Origin: an uncultured Candidatus Altimarinota bacterium
GTDB lineage: Bacteria > Patescibacteriota > Gracilibacteria > BD1-5 > UBA2023
NCBI GenBank assembly: GCA_938036655.1
Contig: CALHQS010000077.1
Coordinates: forward strand, 1-31,915
Direction: 5' to 3'
DNA length: 31,915 bases
Shown here one piece after another: positions 1 through 8,000 of the stretch (position 1 is the stretch's first letter; each line of letters begins with the position of its first letter). The notes under the pieces were generated by a model, which saw only the letters and a list, made by a program, of their open reading frames with translations, was not told where the DNA came from and searched no databases. The position numbers and the translations under genes were made by a program.

Positions 1-1
1 T

Positions 2-535
2 GAAAAGGCTCAAAAAAATATTGAAAATGCCGGGGTTCAAAATCTGATTTCGCTTGTACAAGGGAATGCGATGAATTTGCCATTTTCAGATGAGAGTTTT
101 AATATTGTGATCAATGAAGCGATGCTTACAATGCTTCCACTTGAAGCCAAGAAAAAGGCGGTGTCAGAATATTTTCGCGTCCTCAAGAAAGGAGGAATTC
201 TGCTCACACATGATGTTGGATTTGAAAATCCGAATCTGGAAAAAATTCTTGAGGAACTCAAAAACGTAATCAATGTTGCTGTGACGCCGCTTCATTTTGA
301 TGATTGGGAAAATCTTTTCCGCGAGACTGGTTTTTCTCAAGTAGAAAAGAATACAGGTAATATGTCACTGATGAGCCCAATTGGCATGATTCGTGATGAG
401 GGATTTTTTGGGGCTCTCAAAATTATTCGAAATGGCATGAGAAAAGAAAATCGCGAAATGTTCCAGAGTATGCGGAAATTTTTCAATCATACAGGTCGTG
501 ATCTCAAATATATTGCGGTCGCTTCTCGAAAATAA
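2..535 (+). CDS. Class I SAM-dependent methyltransferase, 3' part (5' end outside window)
   Basis: The frame is open from the left edge, so the gene starts outside the window; 177 codons are visible, ending in TAA. The visible part fits the second half of a Methyltransf_11/UbiE-like Rossmann fold: an acidic-loop region followed by NAMNLPFSDESFNIV (motif II/III region) and then the strand FRVLKKGGILLTHD, typical of the post-motif segment of small-molecule methyltransferases. The glycine-rich SAM-binding motif I must lie upstream and cannot be checked. The substrate cannot be told. The next gene starts 17 bases downstream on the same strand, so the two may be co-transcribed. Confidence 0.8.
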   Translation, partial: EKAQKNIENAGVQNLISLVQGNAMNLPFSDESFNIVINEAMLTMLPLEAKKKAVSEYFRVLKKGGILLTHDVGFENPNLEKILEELKNVINVAVTPLHFDDWENLFRETGFSQVEKNTGNMSLMSPIGMIRDEGFFGALKIIRNGMRKENREMFQSMRKFFNHTGRDLKYIAVASRK

Positions 536-552
536 TTTTTTAAAAAATATTT

Positions 553-924
553 ATGCTACTATCAGATTTTTGGGATTTGGTTTCCTATTTTGCAGGGCTC
601 CCTCTCTTAATTCTCATAATTATTTATTGGAATCCCGCACCAATATTGCAAAAAATAGCAATAAAAAGAATAATTTTTTCAATTATTTTTTCCGTAGTGT
701 TGCTCCTATTTGCATTTTTGCCGCTTTTTCCAACGTTGTTTCAAATCAATATTTGTGGAACGGACACAATAGAGAATTGTGCTATTGGGTTTGGCTGGTT
801 CAGTGTAATTACCTTACCAATTGGCTTGACACTTGGAATCTTTTTCGCGGGTCGCACGATTATCGAATTTTTTCGATTGATTTTTGGTTGGAGAATTGTC
901 AAAAACTCAGAACAAACCAAATAA
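553..924 (+). CDS. Small hypothetical membrane protein
   Basis: 123 residues, ATG to TAA. It has three strongly hydrophobic stretches (about residues 11-26, 38-60 and 82-100) with short charged loops, so it is an integral membrane protein. Two Cys (in NICGTD and ENCAIG) lie in the loop between the second and third segments and could form an extracytoplasmic disulfide. I do not recognise a family. It follows the methyltransferase closely and is closed by a bidirectional terminator. A longer overlapping frame from 498 to 1082 is judged a shadow because it lacks this membrane pattern and runs through the terminator. Confidence 0.6.
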   Translation: MLLSDFWDLVSYFAGLPLLILIIIYWNPAPILQKIAIKRIIFSIIFSVVLLLFAFLPLFPTLFQINICGTDTIENCAIGFGWFSVITLPIGLTLGIFFAGRTIIEFFRLIFGWRIVKNSEQTK

Positions 925-963
925 AAGCATTATTGCTATTATTTGCAATAAGAAAAATCCCAC

Positions 964-992
964 AAAAAAACCTCATGTTTGAGGTATTTTTT
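964..992 (+). terminator. Bidirectional intrinsic terminator
   Basis: Hairpin ACCTCA-TGTT-TGAGGT (970-985) flanked by A7 on the left and T6 on the right, so it has a U tract in both orientations. It lies between the convergent membrane-protein gene (+) and ABC-F gene (-) and probably serves both. Confidence 0.75.
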
Positions 993-1008
993 ATTGCAAA
1001 AATTTGCA

Positions 1009-2481
1009 TTATTCGAGTTCAAGATATTCATCGATACGAACTTGCCAAACGAATTCGTCAATATGTGATACGAGAATCATAGTTCCTTCATATTCATCAA
1101 GGGCTTTTCCAATTACTGGCAAATGTCGGAAGTTGATATGATTGGTTGGTTCGTCCAAAATGAGAAGTCCTGGTTTTTCGAGTGCGAGTTTACAGAACAT
1201 AACAAGACCTTTTTGTCCTTCAGAAAGCGCACCAATTTGTGTCGCCATCATATCGCCCGTAATCAAAAACCCTGCCGCAAATGAACGCAAATCTTTTTCA
1301 AGCATTTGACGACCAGTGGCCTCAAAAAGACAATCGTATACTTTTTGATTAAAATCAAGTGTTGAAAAATCTTGGCGATAGTAACCAATTTTCACATTTG
1401 GAGCGATTTTTACACCTTTTGCTGTGCCATTGGCAATACTTTCCAAAAGTGTTGATTTTCCGATACCATTGGGCCCAGAGAGGAGAAGATGGCGATTTTT
1501 GCTGAGTGAAATATTCACTTCTTTTTCGATTGGTTCGTGATCTTTGATAATTGTCACGCTCGAGATTTCAATAATTTGACCGCCGATTCCTTCCTGATTT
1601 GGAATACTAAAATTGCGAATAGTCTTATCTTCTCGACGGGTATCTGTGATTTGTTCAGAAAGTTCTTCTGCTTTTTCTGTCAATTTTTTCGCAACGGCGC
1701 GCAATTTTCCTCCTTTGTGAGCAAACTGATTTGCCTGATCTTTGGCATCCTGAATTTCTTTTGCAAGGCGAGCATTTTCACGATTTTGTGCTTCGATTTT
1801 TCGCTCTACTTGCTCAACTGCATCGTAATAATTCCCAACGAATTGATCAACTTTTTTTGTGAAAATATCTAAATACAAAATTCCGTCACTGAACGCATTC
1901 AAAAATTCCGCATCATGCGAAATCACGAGAACTGTTCCTTCGTAATTCTGCAAAAAGTCCGTCATATGCCAGATTCCTTCGCTGTCGAGATTGTTGGTTG
2001 GTTCGTCGAGCAAGAGAATGTCGGGTTTTTGAATGAGCGCCGCTGCCAAAAGAAGGCGAGCCTGCTGTCCGCCAGAAAAACTTTTGACAATTCGCTTCAA
2101 AAAATCATTAAAATCAATATTTTTTGGTGGCAAAAAATTTACCGCATCAAGCACTTCTTGGATATCGCGATCAATATTGTGCGCATCAGATCGTGAATAT
2201 GTTCGGAAATATTCTGCAATCGTTTTTTCTTTGTCGTCTGGACTCATTACTTGCTTGGCAATGGCGATGTGCTTGCCAGCGGTAATCAAAATGCGACCAT
2301 CATGCGGTTTGAGCTCACCAGTAATCATTTTAAAAATAGTTGATTTACCCGCGCCGTTTTGTCCCATGAGCGTAATTTTGGAGCCATCACGCACAGAAAA
2401 ATTCGCCTCATCAAGGAGCCATTTTGGCTTTTGGTAACCAAAAGTTACTTCTTCAAATCGAATTACTACTTCTCAGGCCAT
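1009..2481 (-). CDS. ABC-F family ATPase (ribosome-associated translation factor), UGA-Gly at codon 3
   Basis: 490 residues with two ABC cassettes and no membrane segments, the ABC-F layout of cytosolic ribosome-binding ATPases (EttA/Uup/Lsa type). Cassette 1: Walker A GQNGAGKST (about residues 40-48), signature SFSGGQQ (134-140), Walker B ILLLDEPTNNLD (155-166). A charged coiled-coil linker spans about 215-285. Cassette 2: Walker A GPNGIGKST (336-344), signature LSEGQKG, Walker B LLILDEPTNHI. Under the standard code the frame could only begin at an internal GTG. With TGA read as Gly it extends 29 codons to an ATG at 2481 and restores the normal N-terminus, starting MAG then EVVIRFEEVTFGYQKPKWLL. 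Stop is TAA. Whether it is a housekeeping or antibiotic-protection ABC-F cannot be told. Confidence 0.93.
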
Positions 2482-2507
2482 AAATTTTTTTAAAAAATAT
2501 TGCCGAG

Positions 2508-2535
2508 ATTATATGAAAAAAAAATCAAAAAGCAA
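2508..2535 (-). promoter_or_regulatory. Candidate promoter of the ABC-F gene
   Basis: On the minus strand a TATAAT (2508-2513) is preceded, after 16 bases, by TTGCTT (2530-2535). The -10 lies about 27 bases upstream of the ATG at 2481. There is no Shine-Dalgarno sequence before the start. Pattern-based only. Confidence 0.4.
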
Positions 2536-2613
2536 GTTTTTGGCTTTGGAAGTGGCTTTTTAAATTTCTCAAAAAAAATTTGCTTTTTCTTCAAAAAATA
2601 ATAATATATACAC

Positions 2614-2636
2614 AACCCTATGGTATGGTATATAAT
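2614..2636 (+). promoter_or_regulatory. Promoter and candidate CsoR operator of the metallothionein-like gene
   Basis: A TATAAT (2631-2636) lies 15 bases before the ATG at 2652, giving a very short leader. Just upstream, in the -10/-35 spacer, is AACCCTATG (2614-2622). The same 9-mer occurs inverted at 2818-2826 in front of the csoR-like gene. CsoR operators are G/C-tract pseudo-palindromes overlapping promoters, so a shared motif at both promoters next to a CsoR gene suggests the operator. Operator function is inferred. Confidence 0.45.
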
Positions 2637-2651
2637 TTTTAAGATATATTT

Positions 2652-2762
2652 ATGATTATGAAAAAATGTGATTACAGTCAGTGTAATTGCGTGCATTGTA
2701 CTTGCGAGAATTGTTCTTGCCAGGCACGCAACTGCGCAAATGACTGTGCTTGTCAAAAATAA
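2652..2762 (+). CDS. Small Cys-rich metallothionein-like peptide
   Basis: 36 residues, ATG to TAA, with 10 Cys (positions 6, 11, 13, 16, 18, 21, 23, 28, 32, 34), one His (15) and no Trp or Phe. The spacing is metallothionein-like: four CxC units (CNC, CTC, CSC, CAC) and several CxxC pairs. Such peptides bind soft metals (Cu+, Zn2+, Cd2+) as thiolate clusters in the cytosol; there is no signal peptide. The alternative start at Met3 (2658) would remove two residues only. A CsoR-type metal-sensing repressor follows 80 bases downstream on the same strand, pointing to copper(I) buffering. It does not match a named bacterial metallothionein class that I can identify by eye. Confidence 0.75.
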   Translation: MIMKKCDYSQCNCVHCTCENCSCQARNCANDCACQK

Positions 2763-2780
2763 AAACCCGCAAGATGCGGG
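2760..2780 (-). terminator. Hairpin after the metallothionein-like gene
   Basis: Stem CCCGCA-AGA-TGCGGG (2766-2780). The A5 run on its left gives a U tract only for minus-strand transcripts, although no minus-strand gene ends here. On the plus strand it directly follows the stop codon without a U run, so it may act as a 3' stability hairpin or partial terminator that lowers csoR read-through. Confidence 0.4.
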
Positions 2781-2817
2781 CCACTTTCGCTAAAAAGTAA
2801 AAGAATTATATACAAAT

Positions 2818-2826
2818 CATAGGGTT
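2818..2826 (-). promoter_or_regulatory. Second copy of the candidate CsoR operator motif
   Basis: CATAGGGTT, the exact reverse complement of the 9-mer at 2614-2622, lies 16 bases before the csoR-like start and just after an AT-rich -10-like stretch (ATTATATAC, about 2804-2812). This placement would allow autoregulation. Confidence 0.4.
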
Positions 2827-2842
2827 TTTCAAATTTTTTATT

Positions 2843-3115
2843 ATGATTCATTCAAAACAAAAAATCGAATTGAACATTAAAAAGGCTATCGGCACTCTCA
2901 ATAAAGTGCAAGAAATGCTCGAGAAAAATGCTTATTGTGCTGATATCGCTCATCAAATCAATGCTTCGATGGGGCTTTTGCAGAGCACTAATCGCGATTT
3001 ATTGAAACATCATCTGGCGTCTTGTGGAACTAAAGCGCTTTTGAGTGAAGGGCGTGAAAAAGATGAATTTATTGATGAATTGGTGCGAACTTGGGATGTG
3101 GCGACGAGAAAATAA
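2843..3115 (+). CDS. csoR: CsoR/FrmR-family metal-sensing transcriptional repressor
   Basis: 90 residues, the usual length for the all-helical DUF156 family. The Cu(I)-ligand set of CsoR proteins is present: Cys32 (in NAYCADIAHQI), His57 and Cys61 (in KHHLASCG), the C-H-C pattern that separates copper sensors from RcnR (which adds an N-terminal His) and FrmR. In known CsoR tetramers Cu(I) binding releases the operator and derepresses copper resistance genes. Here the only obvious target in the window is the metallothionein-like gene directly upstream, and both genes carry the same 9-bp motif near their promoters. The C-terminus (EGREKDEFIDELVRTW) fits the final helix. Stop TAA. Confidence 0.87.
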   Translation: MIHSKQKIELNIKKAIGTLNKVQEMLEKNAYCADIAHQINASMGLLQSTNRDLLKHHLASCGTKALLSEGREKDEFIDELVRTWDVATRK

Positions 3116-3127
3116 TTGTTAAAAACG

Positions 3128-3158
3128 AAAAGACAAGCCTTGTCTTTTTTATTTTTTT
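3128..3158 (+). terminator. Intrinsic terminator of csoR
   Basis: Ten-base arms AAAAGACAAG and CTTGTCTTTT (3128-3148), with loop AGCCT when folded, followed by a T-rich tail. It starts 12 bases after the csoR stop. Confidence 0.75.
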
Positions 3159-3166
3159 AAAGAAAC

Positions 3167-3194
3167 AAAAACAGTATTATATAATACTGTTTTT
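3167..3194 (-). terminator. Perfect-palindrome terminator of the U32 gene (bidirectional)
   Basis: A 28-base perfect palindrome with core ACAGTATTAT/ATAATACTGT, flanked by A5 and T5. It lies 4 bases past the stop of the minus-strand U32 gene and could also back up csoR termination. Confidence 0.75.
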
Positions 3195-3198
3195 AAGA

Positions 3199-4578
3199 TT
3201 ATACACGAACTTCATCAAGTGGAAGTTTTTTACGAATGATCGCATAGTCTGCTGGCTTTTCAGGAACATTGATCCACAAATCAATATGCCCACCATGTCC
3301 AGATTCGCGAGTTTCTCCATTTTCTGGAACTTCTATAAAACTTGCGTCTTCTGCTTTTGGATTCGCAAGCAAAATAGGATCAGCAATTATACTATCAAGA
3401 GTATAATTTACTCGTTGAGAAGGAGAAATTAATACAAGTGGTTCACCAAGGTCAATTCGGTTTTTTACTTCGATTCGAGCCATTTTTCGTTTTTCATCAT
3501 ACCCCTTTACGATACCAATAGGATCTTCTTCGTGGAGGTCTTTATTTTTTTCAAAATAAATCGCTTTTTCTCCTGGATTTCCTACCAAGAATCCTGGCGT
3601 ATATCCACGATTTGAGATGGCAAATACTTCATCTGACAATTTTGCGATATCATATGATTCGCCTTTTTCTACGGCATCAAGGGCAGGGCGGTATGCTCGA
3701 CCGACACCAGCAAGATAGTTTACAGTTTTTGAGCGACCTTCTACTTTAAATGAGACAATTCCTGCATCCGCTAATTCTTGCATATATGACACGAGACACA
3801 TATCGCGAGAGTTCATAATATATGTTCCATATTCGTCTTCATCGATTGGTAATTTTTCGCCTGGTCGTTCCATTTCTTCCAAATAAAATTCCCCAGTTAA
3901 TTCTTGATAGTCTTCAGGACGCCCAGTAGAATCGTACAATTCTTCTGGTGAGGCATCTTTTTTAAAAACCTTGTATTCCCAGCGACACGAGTGAGAACAT
4001 GTTCCTTGATTTGGGTCGCGATGAGAAAAATAATTTGAAAGCAAACACCTCCCAGAGTATGCCATACAGATAGCTCCATGAACAAAAAATTCAAGCTCCA
4101 TATCAGGGCATTTTTCATGAATTTCTTTCACCTCACGAAGTGAGAGTTCACGAGAGAGAATAATTCGTTTAATTCCAATTTCTTTCCAGAATTCTACTTG
4201 TGCCCAGTTAGTGTTGTTGGCCTGAACAGAAAGGTGAATTTCTGCGTCTGGGAAATTTTTTCGAACCAAGTTGATGAGTCCAGGATCACTCATAATGTAC
4301 GCATCTGGTTTGAGGGCTTGCATTTTTTCGAATGCTTTCATGAAAGGTCCGATTTTTACATTGTGCGCATAAATATTGGCAGTGAAATAGATTTTTTTTC
4401 CGCGAGAATGACAATATTCTACACCTTCTGCAAGTGTATCCCAAGAAAATTGATTTTCACGCGCACGAAGCGAAAACATTGGTACACCGGCATATACTGC
4501 GTCCGCACCATATGCAATTGCATATTTGAGTTTTTCGAGATTACCCGCAGGCATCAAGAGTTCCAGTTTTTTTGTCAT
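3199..4578 (-). CDS. trhP: Peptidase U32-family protein, TrhP/YegQ-type tRNA U34 hydroxylation factor
   Basis: 459 residues, close to YegQ/TrhP length. It opens with ELLMPAGNLEKLKYAIAYGADAVYAG, the U32 N-terminal signature, and holds the U32 motif FFVHGAICMAYSGRCLLSNY (about residues 164-183). Four Cys (171, 178, 194, 198) match the set proposed to hold an Fe-S cluster, and the YegQ-like segment DEYGTYIMNSRDMC follows. Known family members use prephenate to hydroxylate uridine 34 of tRNAs (ho5U); the older protease assignment is not supported for this branch. Start ATG at 4578 and stop TAA. A tRNA gene lies upstream on the same strand but has its own promoter. The choice of TrhP over another U32 paralogue is probable, not certain. 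Confidence 0.85.
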   Translation of the reverse strand: MTKKLELLMPAGNLEKLKYAIAYGADAVYAGVPMFSLRARENQFSWDTLAEGVEYCHSRGKKIYFTANIYAHNVKIGPFMKAFEKMQALKPDAYIMSDPGLINLVRKNFPDAEIHLSVQANNTNWAQVEFWKEIGIKRIILSRELSLREVKEIHEKCPDMELEFFVHGAICMAYSGRCLLSNYFSHRDPNQGTCSHSCRWEYKVFKKDASPEELYDSTGRPEDYQELTGEFYLEEMERPGEKLPIDEDEYGTYIMNSRDMCLVSYMQELADAGIVSFKVEGRSKTVNYLAGVGRAYRPALDAVEKGESYDIAKLSDEVFAISNRGYTPGFLVGNPGEKAIYFEKNKDLHEEDPIGIVKGYDEKRKMARIEVKNRIDLGEPLVLISPSQRVNYTLDSIIADPILLANPKAEDASFIEVPENGETRESGHGGHIDLWINVPEKPADYAIIRKKLPLDEVRV

Positions 4579-4592
4579 AAATAATGATTAAA

Positions 4593-4619
4593 AATATACT
4601 GATATAGGTATTTTTTCAA
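4593..4619 (-). promoter_or_regulatory. Candidate promoter of the U32/trhP gene
   Basis: Minus-strand TTGAAA (4614-4619) and TATATT (4593-4598) separated by 15 bases, with the -10 about 14 bases upstream of the ATG. Weak pattern match. The rest of 4620-4746 is AT-rich sequence in which I see no gene. Confidence 0.3.
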
Positions 4620-4746
4620 AAGAAAAAGAAAATTTTTTATTAAAATTTCATTTATACAAAATAAAAAATCGCACAAAAACCAAAAAATATCAAAATTTTT
4701 GAGGGTTCTGCACGACTTCTCGTTTTTTGATGAAAATGAAAAATAA

Positions 4747-4772
4747 AAAATTTTTTCTTCCGAAAAAATTTT
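4747..4772 (-). terminator. Terminator of tRNA-Lys
   Basis: Perfect 11-bp hairpin with a 4-base loop (arms AAAATTTTTTC and GAAAAAATTTT), AT-rich with runs of T on both strands, 14 bases beyond the 3' end of the tRNA. Confidence 0.5.
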
Positions 4773-4786
4773 ATGAGTATCAAGAG

Positions 4787-4862
4787 TGGTGGACTTGCCG
4801 GGGCTCGAACCCGGGACCTTCGCCTTAAAAGGGCGCTGCTCTACCGACTGAGCTACAAGTCC
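4787..4862 (-). tRNA. tRNA-Lys (anticodon UUU)
   Basis: On the minus strand it folds as a full cloverleaf: acceptor GGACTTG/CAAGTCC, D stem GCTC/GAGC, anticodon arm with loop CTTTTAA (anticodon TTT at 4827-4829), and T arm CCGGG-TTCGAGC-CCCGG. CCA is encoded (4787-4789). The outermost anticodon-stem pair is a G-A mismatch. UUU reads both Lys codons by wobble. This is the only tRNA I found; the tRNA-Gly(UCA) required by code 25 is not in this window. Confidence 0.95.
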
Positions 4863-4900
4863 AAGAAGATTTTTCTGTCTTTTTCCAAAGAAGTGAGCAG

Positions 4901-4928
4901 ATAATATACAAAAATTTTAATTTGTCCA
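4901..4928 (-). promoter_or_regulatory. Promoter of tRNA-Lys
   Basis: Minus-strand TGGACA (4923-4928), a 16-base spacer and TATTAT (4901-4906). The implied transcript start is about 30 bases upstream of the tRNA 5' end, a normal distance for RNase P processing. Confidence 0.5.
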
Positions 4929-4958
4929 ATTTATTTTTGACTTTTTTTGCTTTTTTGT

Positions 4959-4988
4959 TTGTTTTTCTTAAAAAAATGAGTATATTAT
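4959..4988 (+). promoter_or_regulatory. Candidate promoter of the giant surface-protein gene
   Basis: TATTAT (4983-4988, overlapping TATATT at 4981), with a weak TTGTTT 18 bases upstream. About 80 bases separate the -10 from the ATG. No Shine-Dalgarno sequence is visible before the start. Low-confidence pattern match. Confidence 0.3.
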
Positions 4989-5066
4989 GCACGAGATTTT
5001 CCGTATTTTATCAGAAAAATTCTTACAGCATAATTTTTTCAAAAAATTCAATTTTTCTTGCGTTTT

Positions 5067-8000
5067 ATGACGAAAAAAATTCTTTTTTCAAGATTTTCTT
5101 CCGAAAATTTTTCCTTCAAAAAAACCATTGCGATGTTATTGGTTTTTGTTTTGATTCTTTCTCAAACATTTCAATTTCATTTTTTTGGGACAGCTCAGGC
5201 TCATTCTGATCAGTATCGCGACATTATTTCAATCGTTGTGGATAACGAAACGCACCGTGCGCTTCGTTCCGAAATTGCTCGTTACGCTGAGGATATTCAG
5301 CGTCATTTGGGATCGACACGAACGGTGATTTCTGTGATTGATGAGAAAACGACGCCAGCCAATATTGCGGCGAAAAATGAAAAATTGTACTACGAAGGCG
5401 AGGATTCTGATGGCGTAAAAACGCGATTGGTTGGTACGGTTTTGATTGGGAATGTGCCGATTCCAATGGTGAATGCAGACGGAAAATATCTTCCGAGCAT
5501 TTTTCCGTATGTGGATTTTGAAAATAAGAATTTTTTGTATAATGAAAAATCTGGTCGCTATGAGAAAGTTTCGGCTTTGCGTGGCGGTGATCAGTCAGTA
5601 GAGATTTGGCACGGCGTGATCAATCCATCTGTTGGGCGTGATTGGAATGCGGGCGAGGATATAACAAAAATTAAAAATTTCCTCGATAAAACGCATGATT
5701 TTTATACACAATCAGGAAAATTTGCAGTACAAACTGAAGCTCCACGCGTGTTTTATTTTGATGGATTTGCTGAAACAAAAAGTATTGAATTGCGTCGAGT
5801 GTTTCAATATGGGCTTTGGATAGCGAACGCTGAGAATTTAGCGTACGCGCGTTTTTCAAAATATTTGCTCAAGGATATCAACGAAAAACTCAAAGAATAT
5901 GATCTGAAAAATGATGCTGGATATGCGGATTTAATCGCAAGTTTGGGAATCGATGGGCTTGATGTTTCCAAAATTTCTTCGAATGTGCTTTCTGATGACC
6001 TGATTGCTCAGACACCTGACATTCAAACCTCCACGATTATTGAGAATTTTTTGAGTTCGTTTGATAAAATTTTTAATAAAAAAGTTCTTGGAGAAGAGCT
6101 TGCAGCCGTTCATAACGCTGGGCGCTACAATTCTGGGGCGACTGTTCATGCTGATTTGGGTTCAGTGCAGATTTCGCTTATGGACGATGTTGCTAAGGAT
6201 ACACTCAAAAAAGCAAATGATGCTTTGGAATCAAGTTTTGATGATTTTCTAAAAGAAAATTCTGTCGCGCGACGCATTCCGATTTTGGATTCGATGACGG
6301 CACATTATGGCGAGGGAACGAATTTGCCGTTTGCGAATTATTTTTTCGGAACAGAAGGAAAAAATATTCAAAATGCCGCTCAGTGTACGATTGCTCGGGG
6401 AATTTCTGGACAAAAAGCTGAATTTGGAAAATCAATTTTGGTGGAAGCAAATTCCGCATTTGATGTCAATTCGACCGAAGCGCATATCAATGCACTCAAG
6501 GGCGATGAAGAATATTGTTATGGCGGTGGCCGTCCGCATCTCAACACTTTTTGGGGTGGAAATTCACTTTTGCGTGTTGCGAATGATGCGGGGGCGTACG
6601 CTGGATGAAAAAATCCTCTAACTACTTTTCCAGCAAAAAATTTTATGGGATTTACGCGAAGTATTTTTTCTTTGGAAGGAATGCTTGAAAGTGATCGTAT
6701 CAATACGCCATCGCTTGCACAGTGTATGGATTATTCATATCAGTACACTCTCAAACAGCCACATCGCTGGATTGATGAAAACAATCGTTGGCATCCGTTC
6801 CCAATGGACACAAGTGGAGATCGGTTCCGCTGCCGAAGTCAAATGGAAGGCGTAGACCAAAATCAGTTGGTTTCATCGCTTGCGCAATTTAGTTCTGGAC
6901 CAACTTCTGCACCTTCTGGTTCGACAAGATCTGGAAATTTGTTTGGCACACGTACCAATTCTGGCCCTACAAATATTCCGCTTCGTCCAGATGCGAATGT
7001 TATGAATGAAATTGCTCGTTATAATGGATCTACTGGCTGTTTGGTTGGATCGGTTTCCATTGACGGACAAACATATTCCAATAATCGTGAATGTATTCAG
7101 CGTGTGCGCCGCTCGACAGGCTGAAGAAATAGTGATTCAGCAGATGATATTTTGGTAAACTATACCAATTATCGAACGCTAAAATATCATACTATTGATG
7201 GGGTTTTGCGCCATATTTCACCAACACAGGAAGAAATTTCCGCGGCTGATAAAAACGGTGTAACGCCAAATCTTCCGATTGATATCAATCGTTCCATCGA
7301 ATTTTTGACGAAAAAAGGAAATATTGCCCGTCTGCAATACCCAAATTTTTTCCGAATGCAGGCGACTACTGTGGATGAAGTTCGCTCTTGGCTTCGTGAT
7401 GACGCCAATAAACAATGGACTACAATTTTCGAAAAAGAAAATTCCACCACTCAGTCTGATAATGAAGCCACAATTGCAGAAAATGTTCTCAAAGCAAAAA
7501 GTCTCCCAGCAAAATTTGACTGGAATGATTATATTTCCGATGAGTTGATTATTCAGATTTTGCAAGCAAAAAATTGGCTTCATCCAGATATTACCAAAAA
7601 ATATCAGGATACTATCGAGGGTATGCTTTCGTATTCTGGAATGCCAGCCAACTGAAATATTTTGCAAAAAATTCCACAGATTTCTGCAAATTCCGAGAAA
7701 ATGTACGAAATCGCGTATTTGGGGCTTTCACCAGTGATTCCAGGAAATAATTCCATTTCCAATGAAAATGTAAACAATATTTCGGCGGATTATCGTCAAA
7801 AATTGGCAGCAATTCAGGGATTTAATATTTCCCAGCAAGAAAATTTCCAAGACTCTTCTACTTCCAATAGTGCGCAGTGTGCCTCGCCTGATGGCGTTTC
7901 GCTTTTTCAGTGGCCGGCTGCGATTCAGTGTTGGATTCGCTCACAACTTCCGCCAAAAATTTTGGCAGGGCAGTGTGGCGGTAATACGATAGGACTTGAT

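Noticed and set aside
498..1082. 194-codon plus-strand frame
   Set aside because: It overlaps the membrane-protein gene in another frame, crosses the bidirectional terminator and enters the ABC-F gene antisense; no recognisable domain.
2490..2756. 88-codon minus-strand frame over the metallothionein-like gene
   Set aside because: It is antisense to the Cys-rich gene, whose own codon pattern and CsoR neighbour are more convincing.
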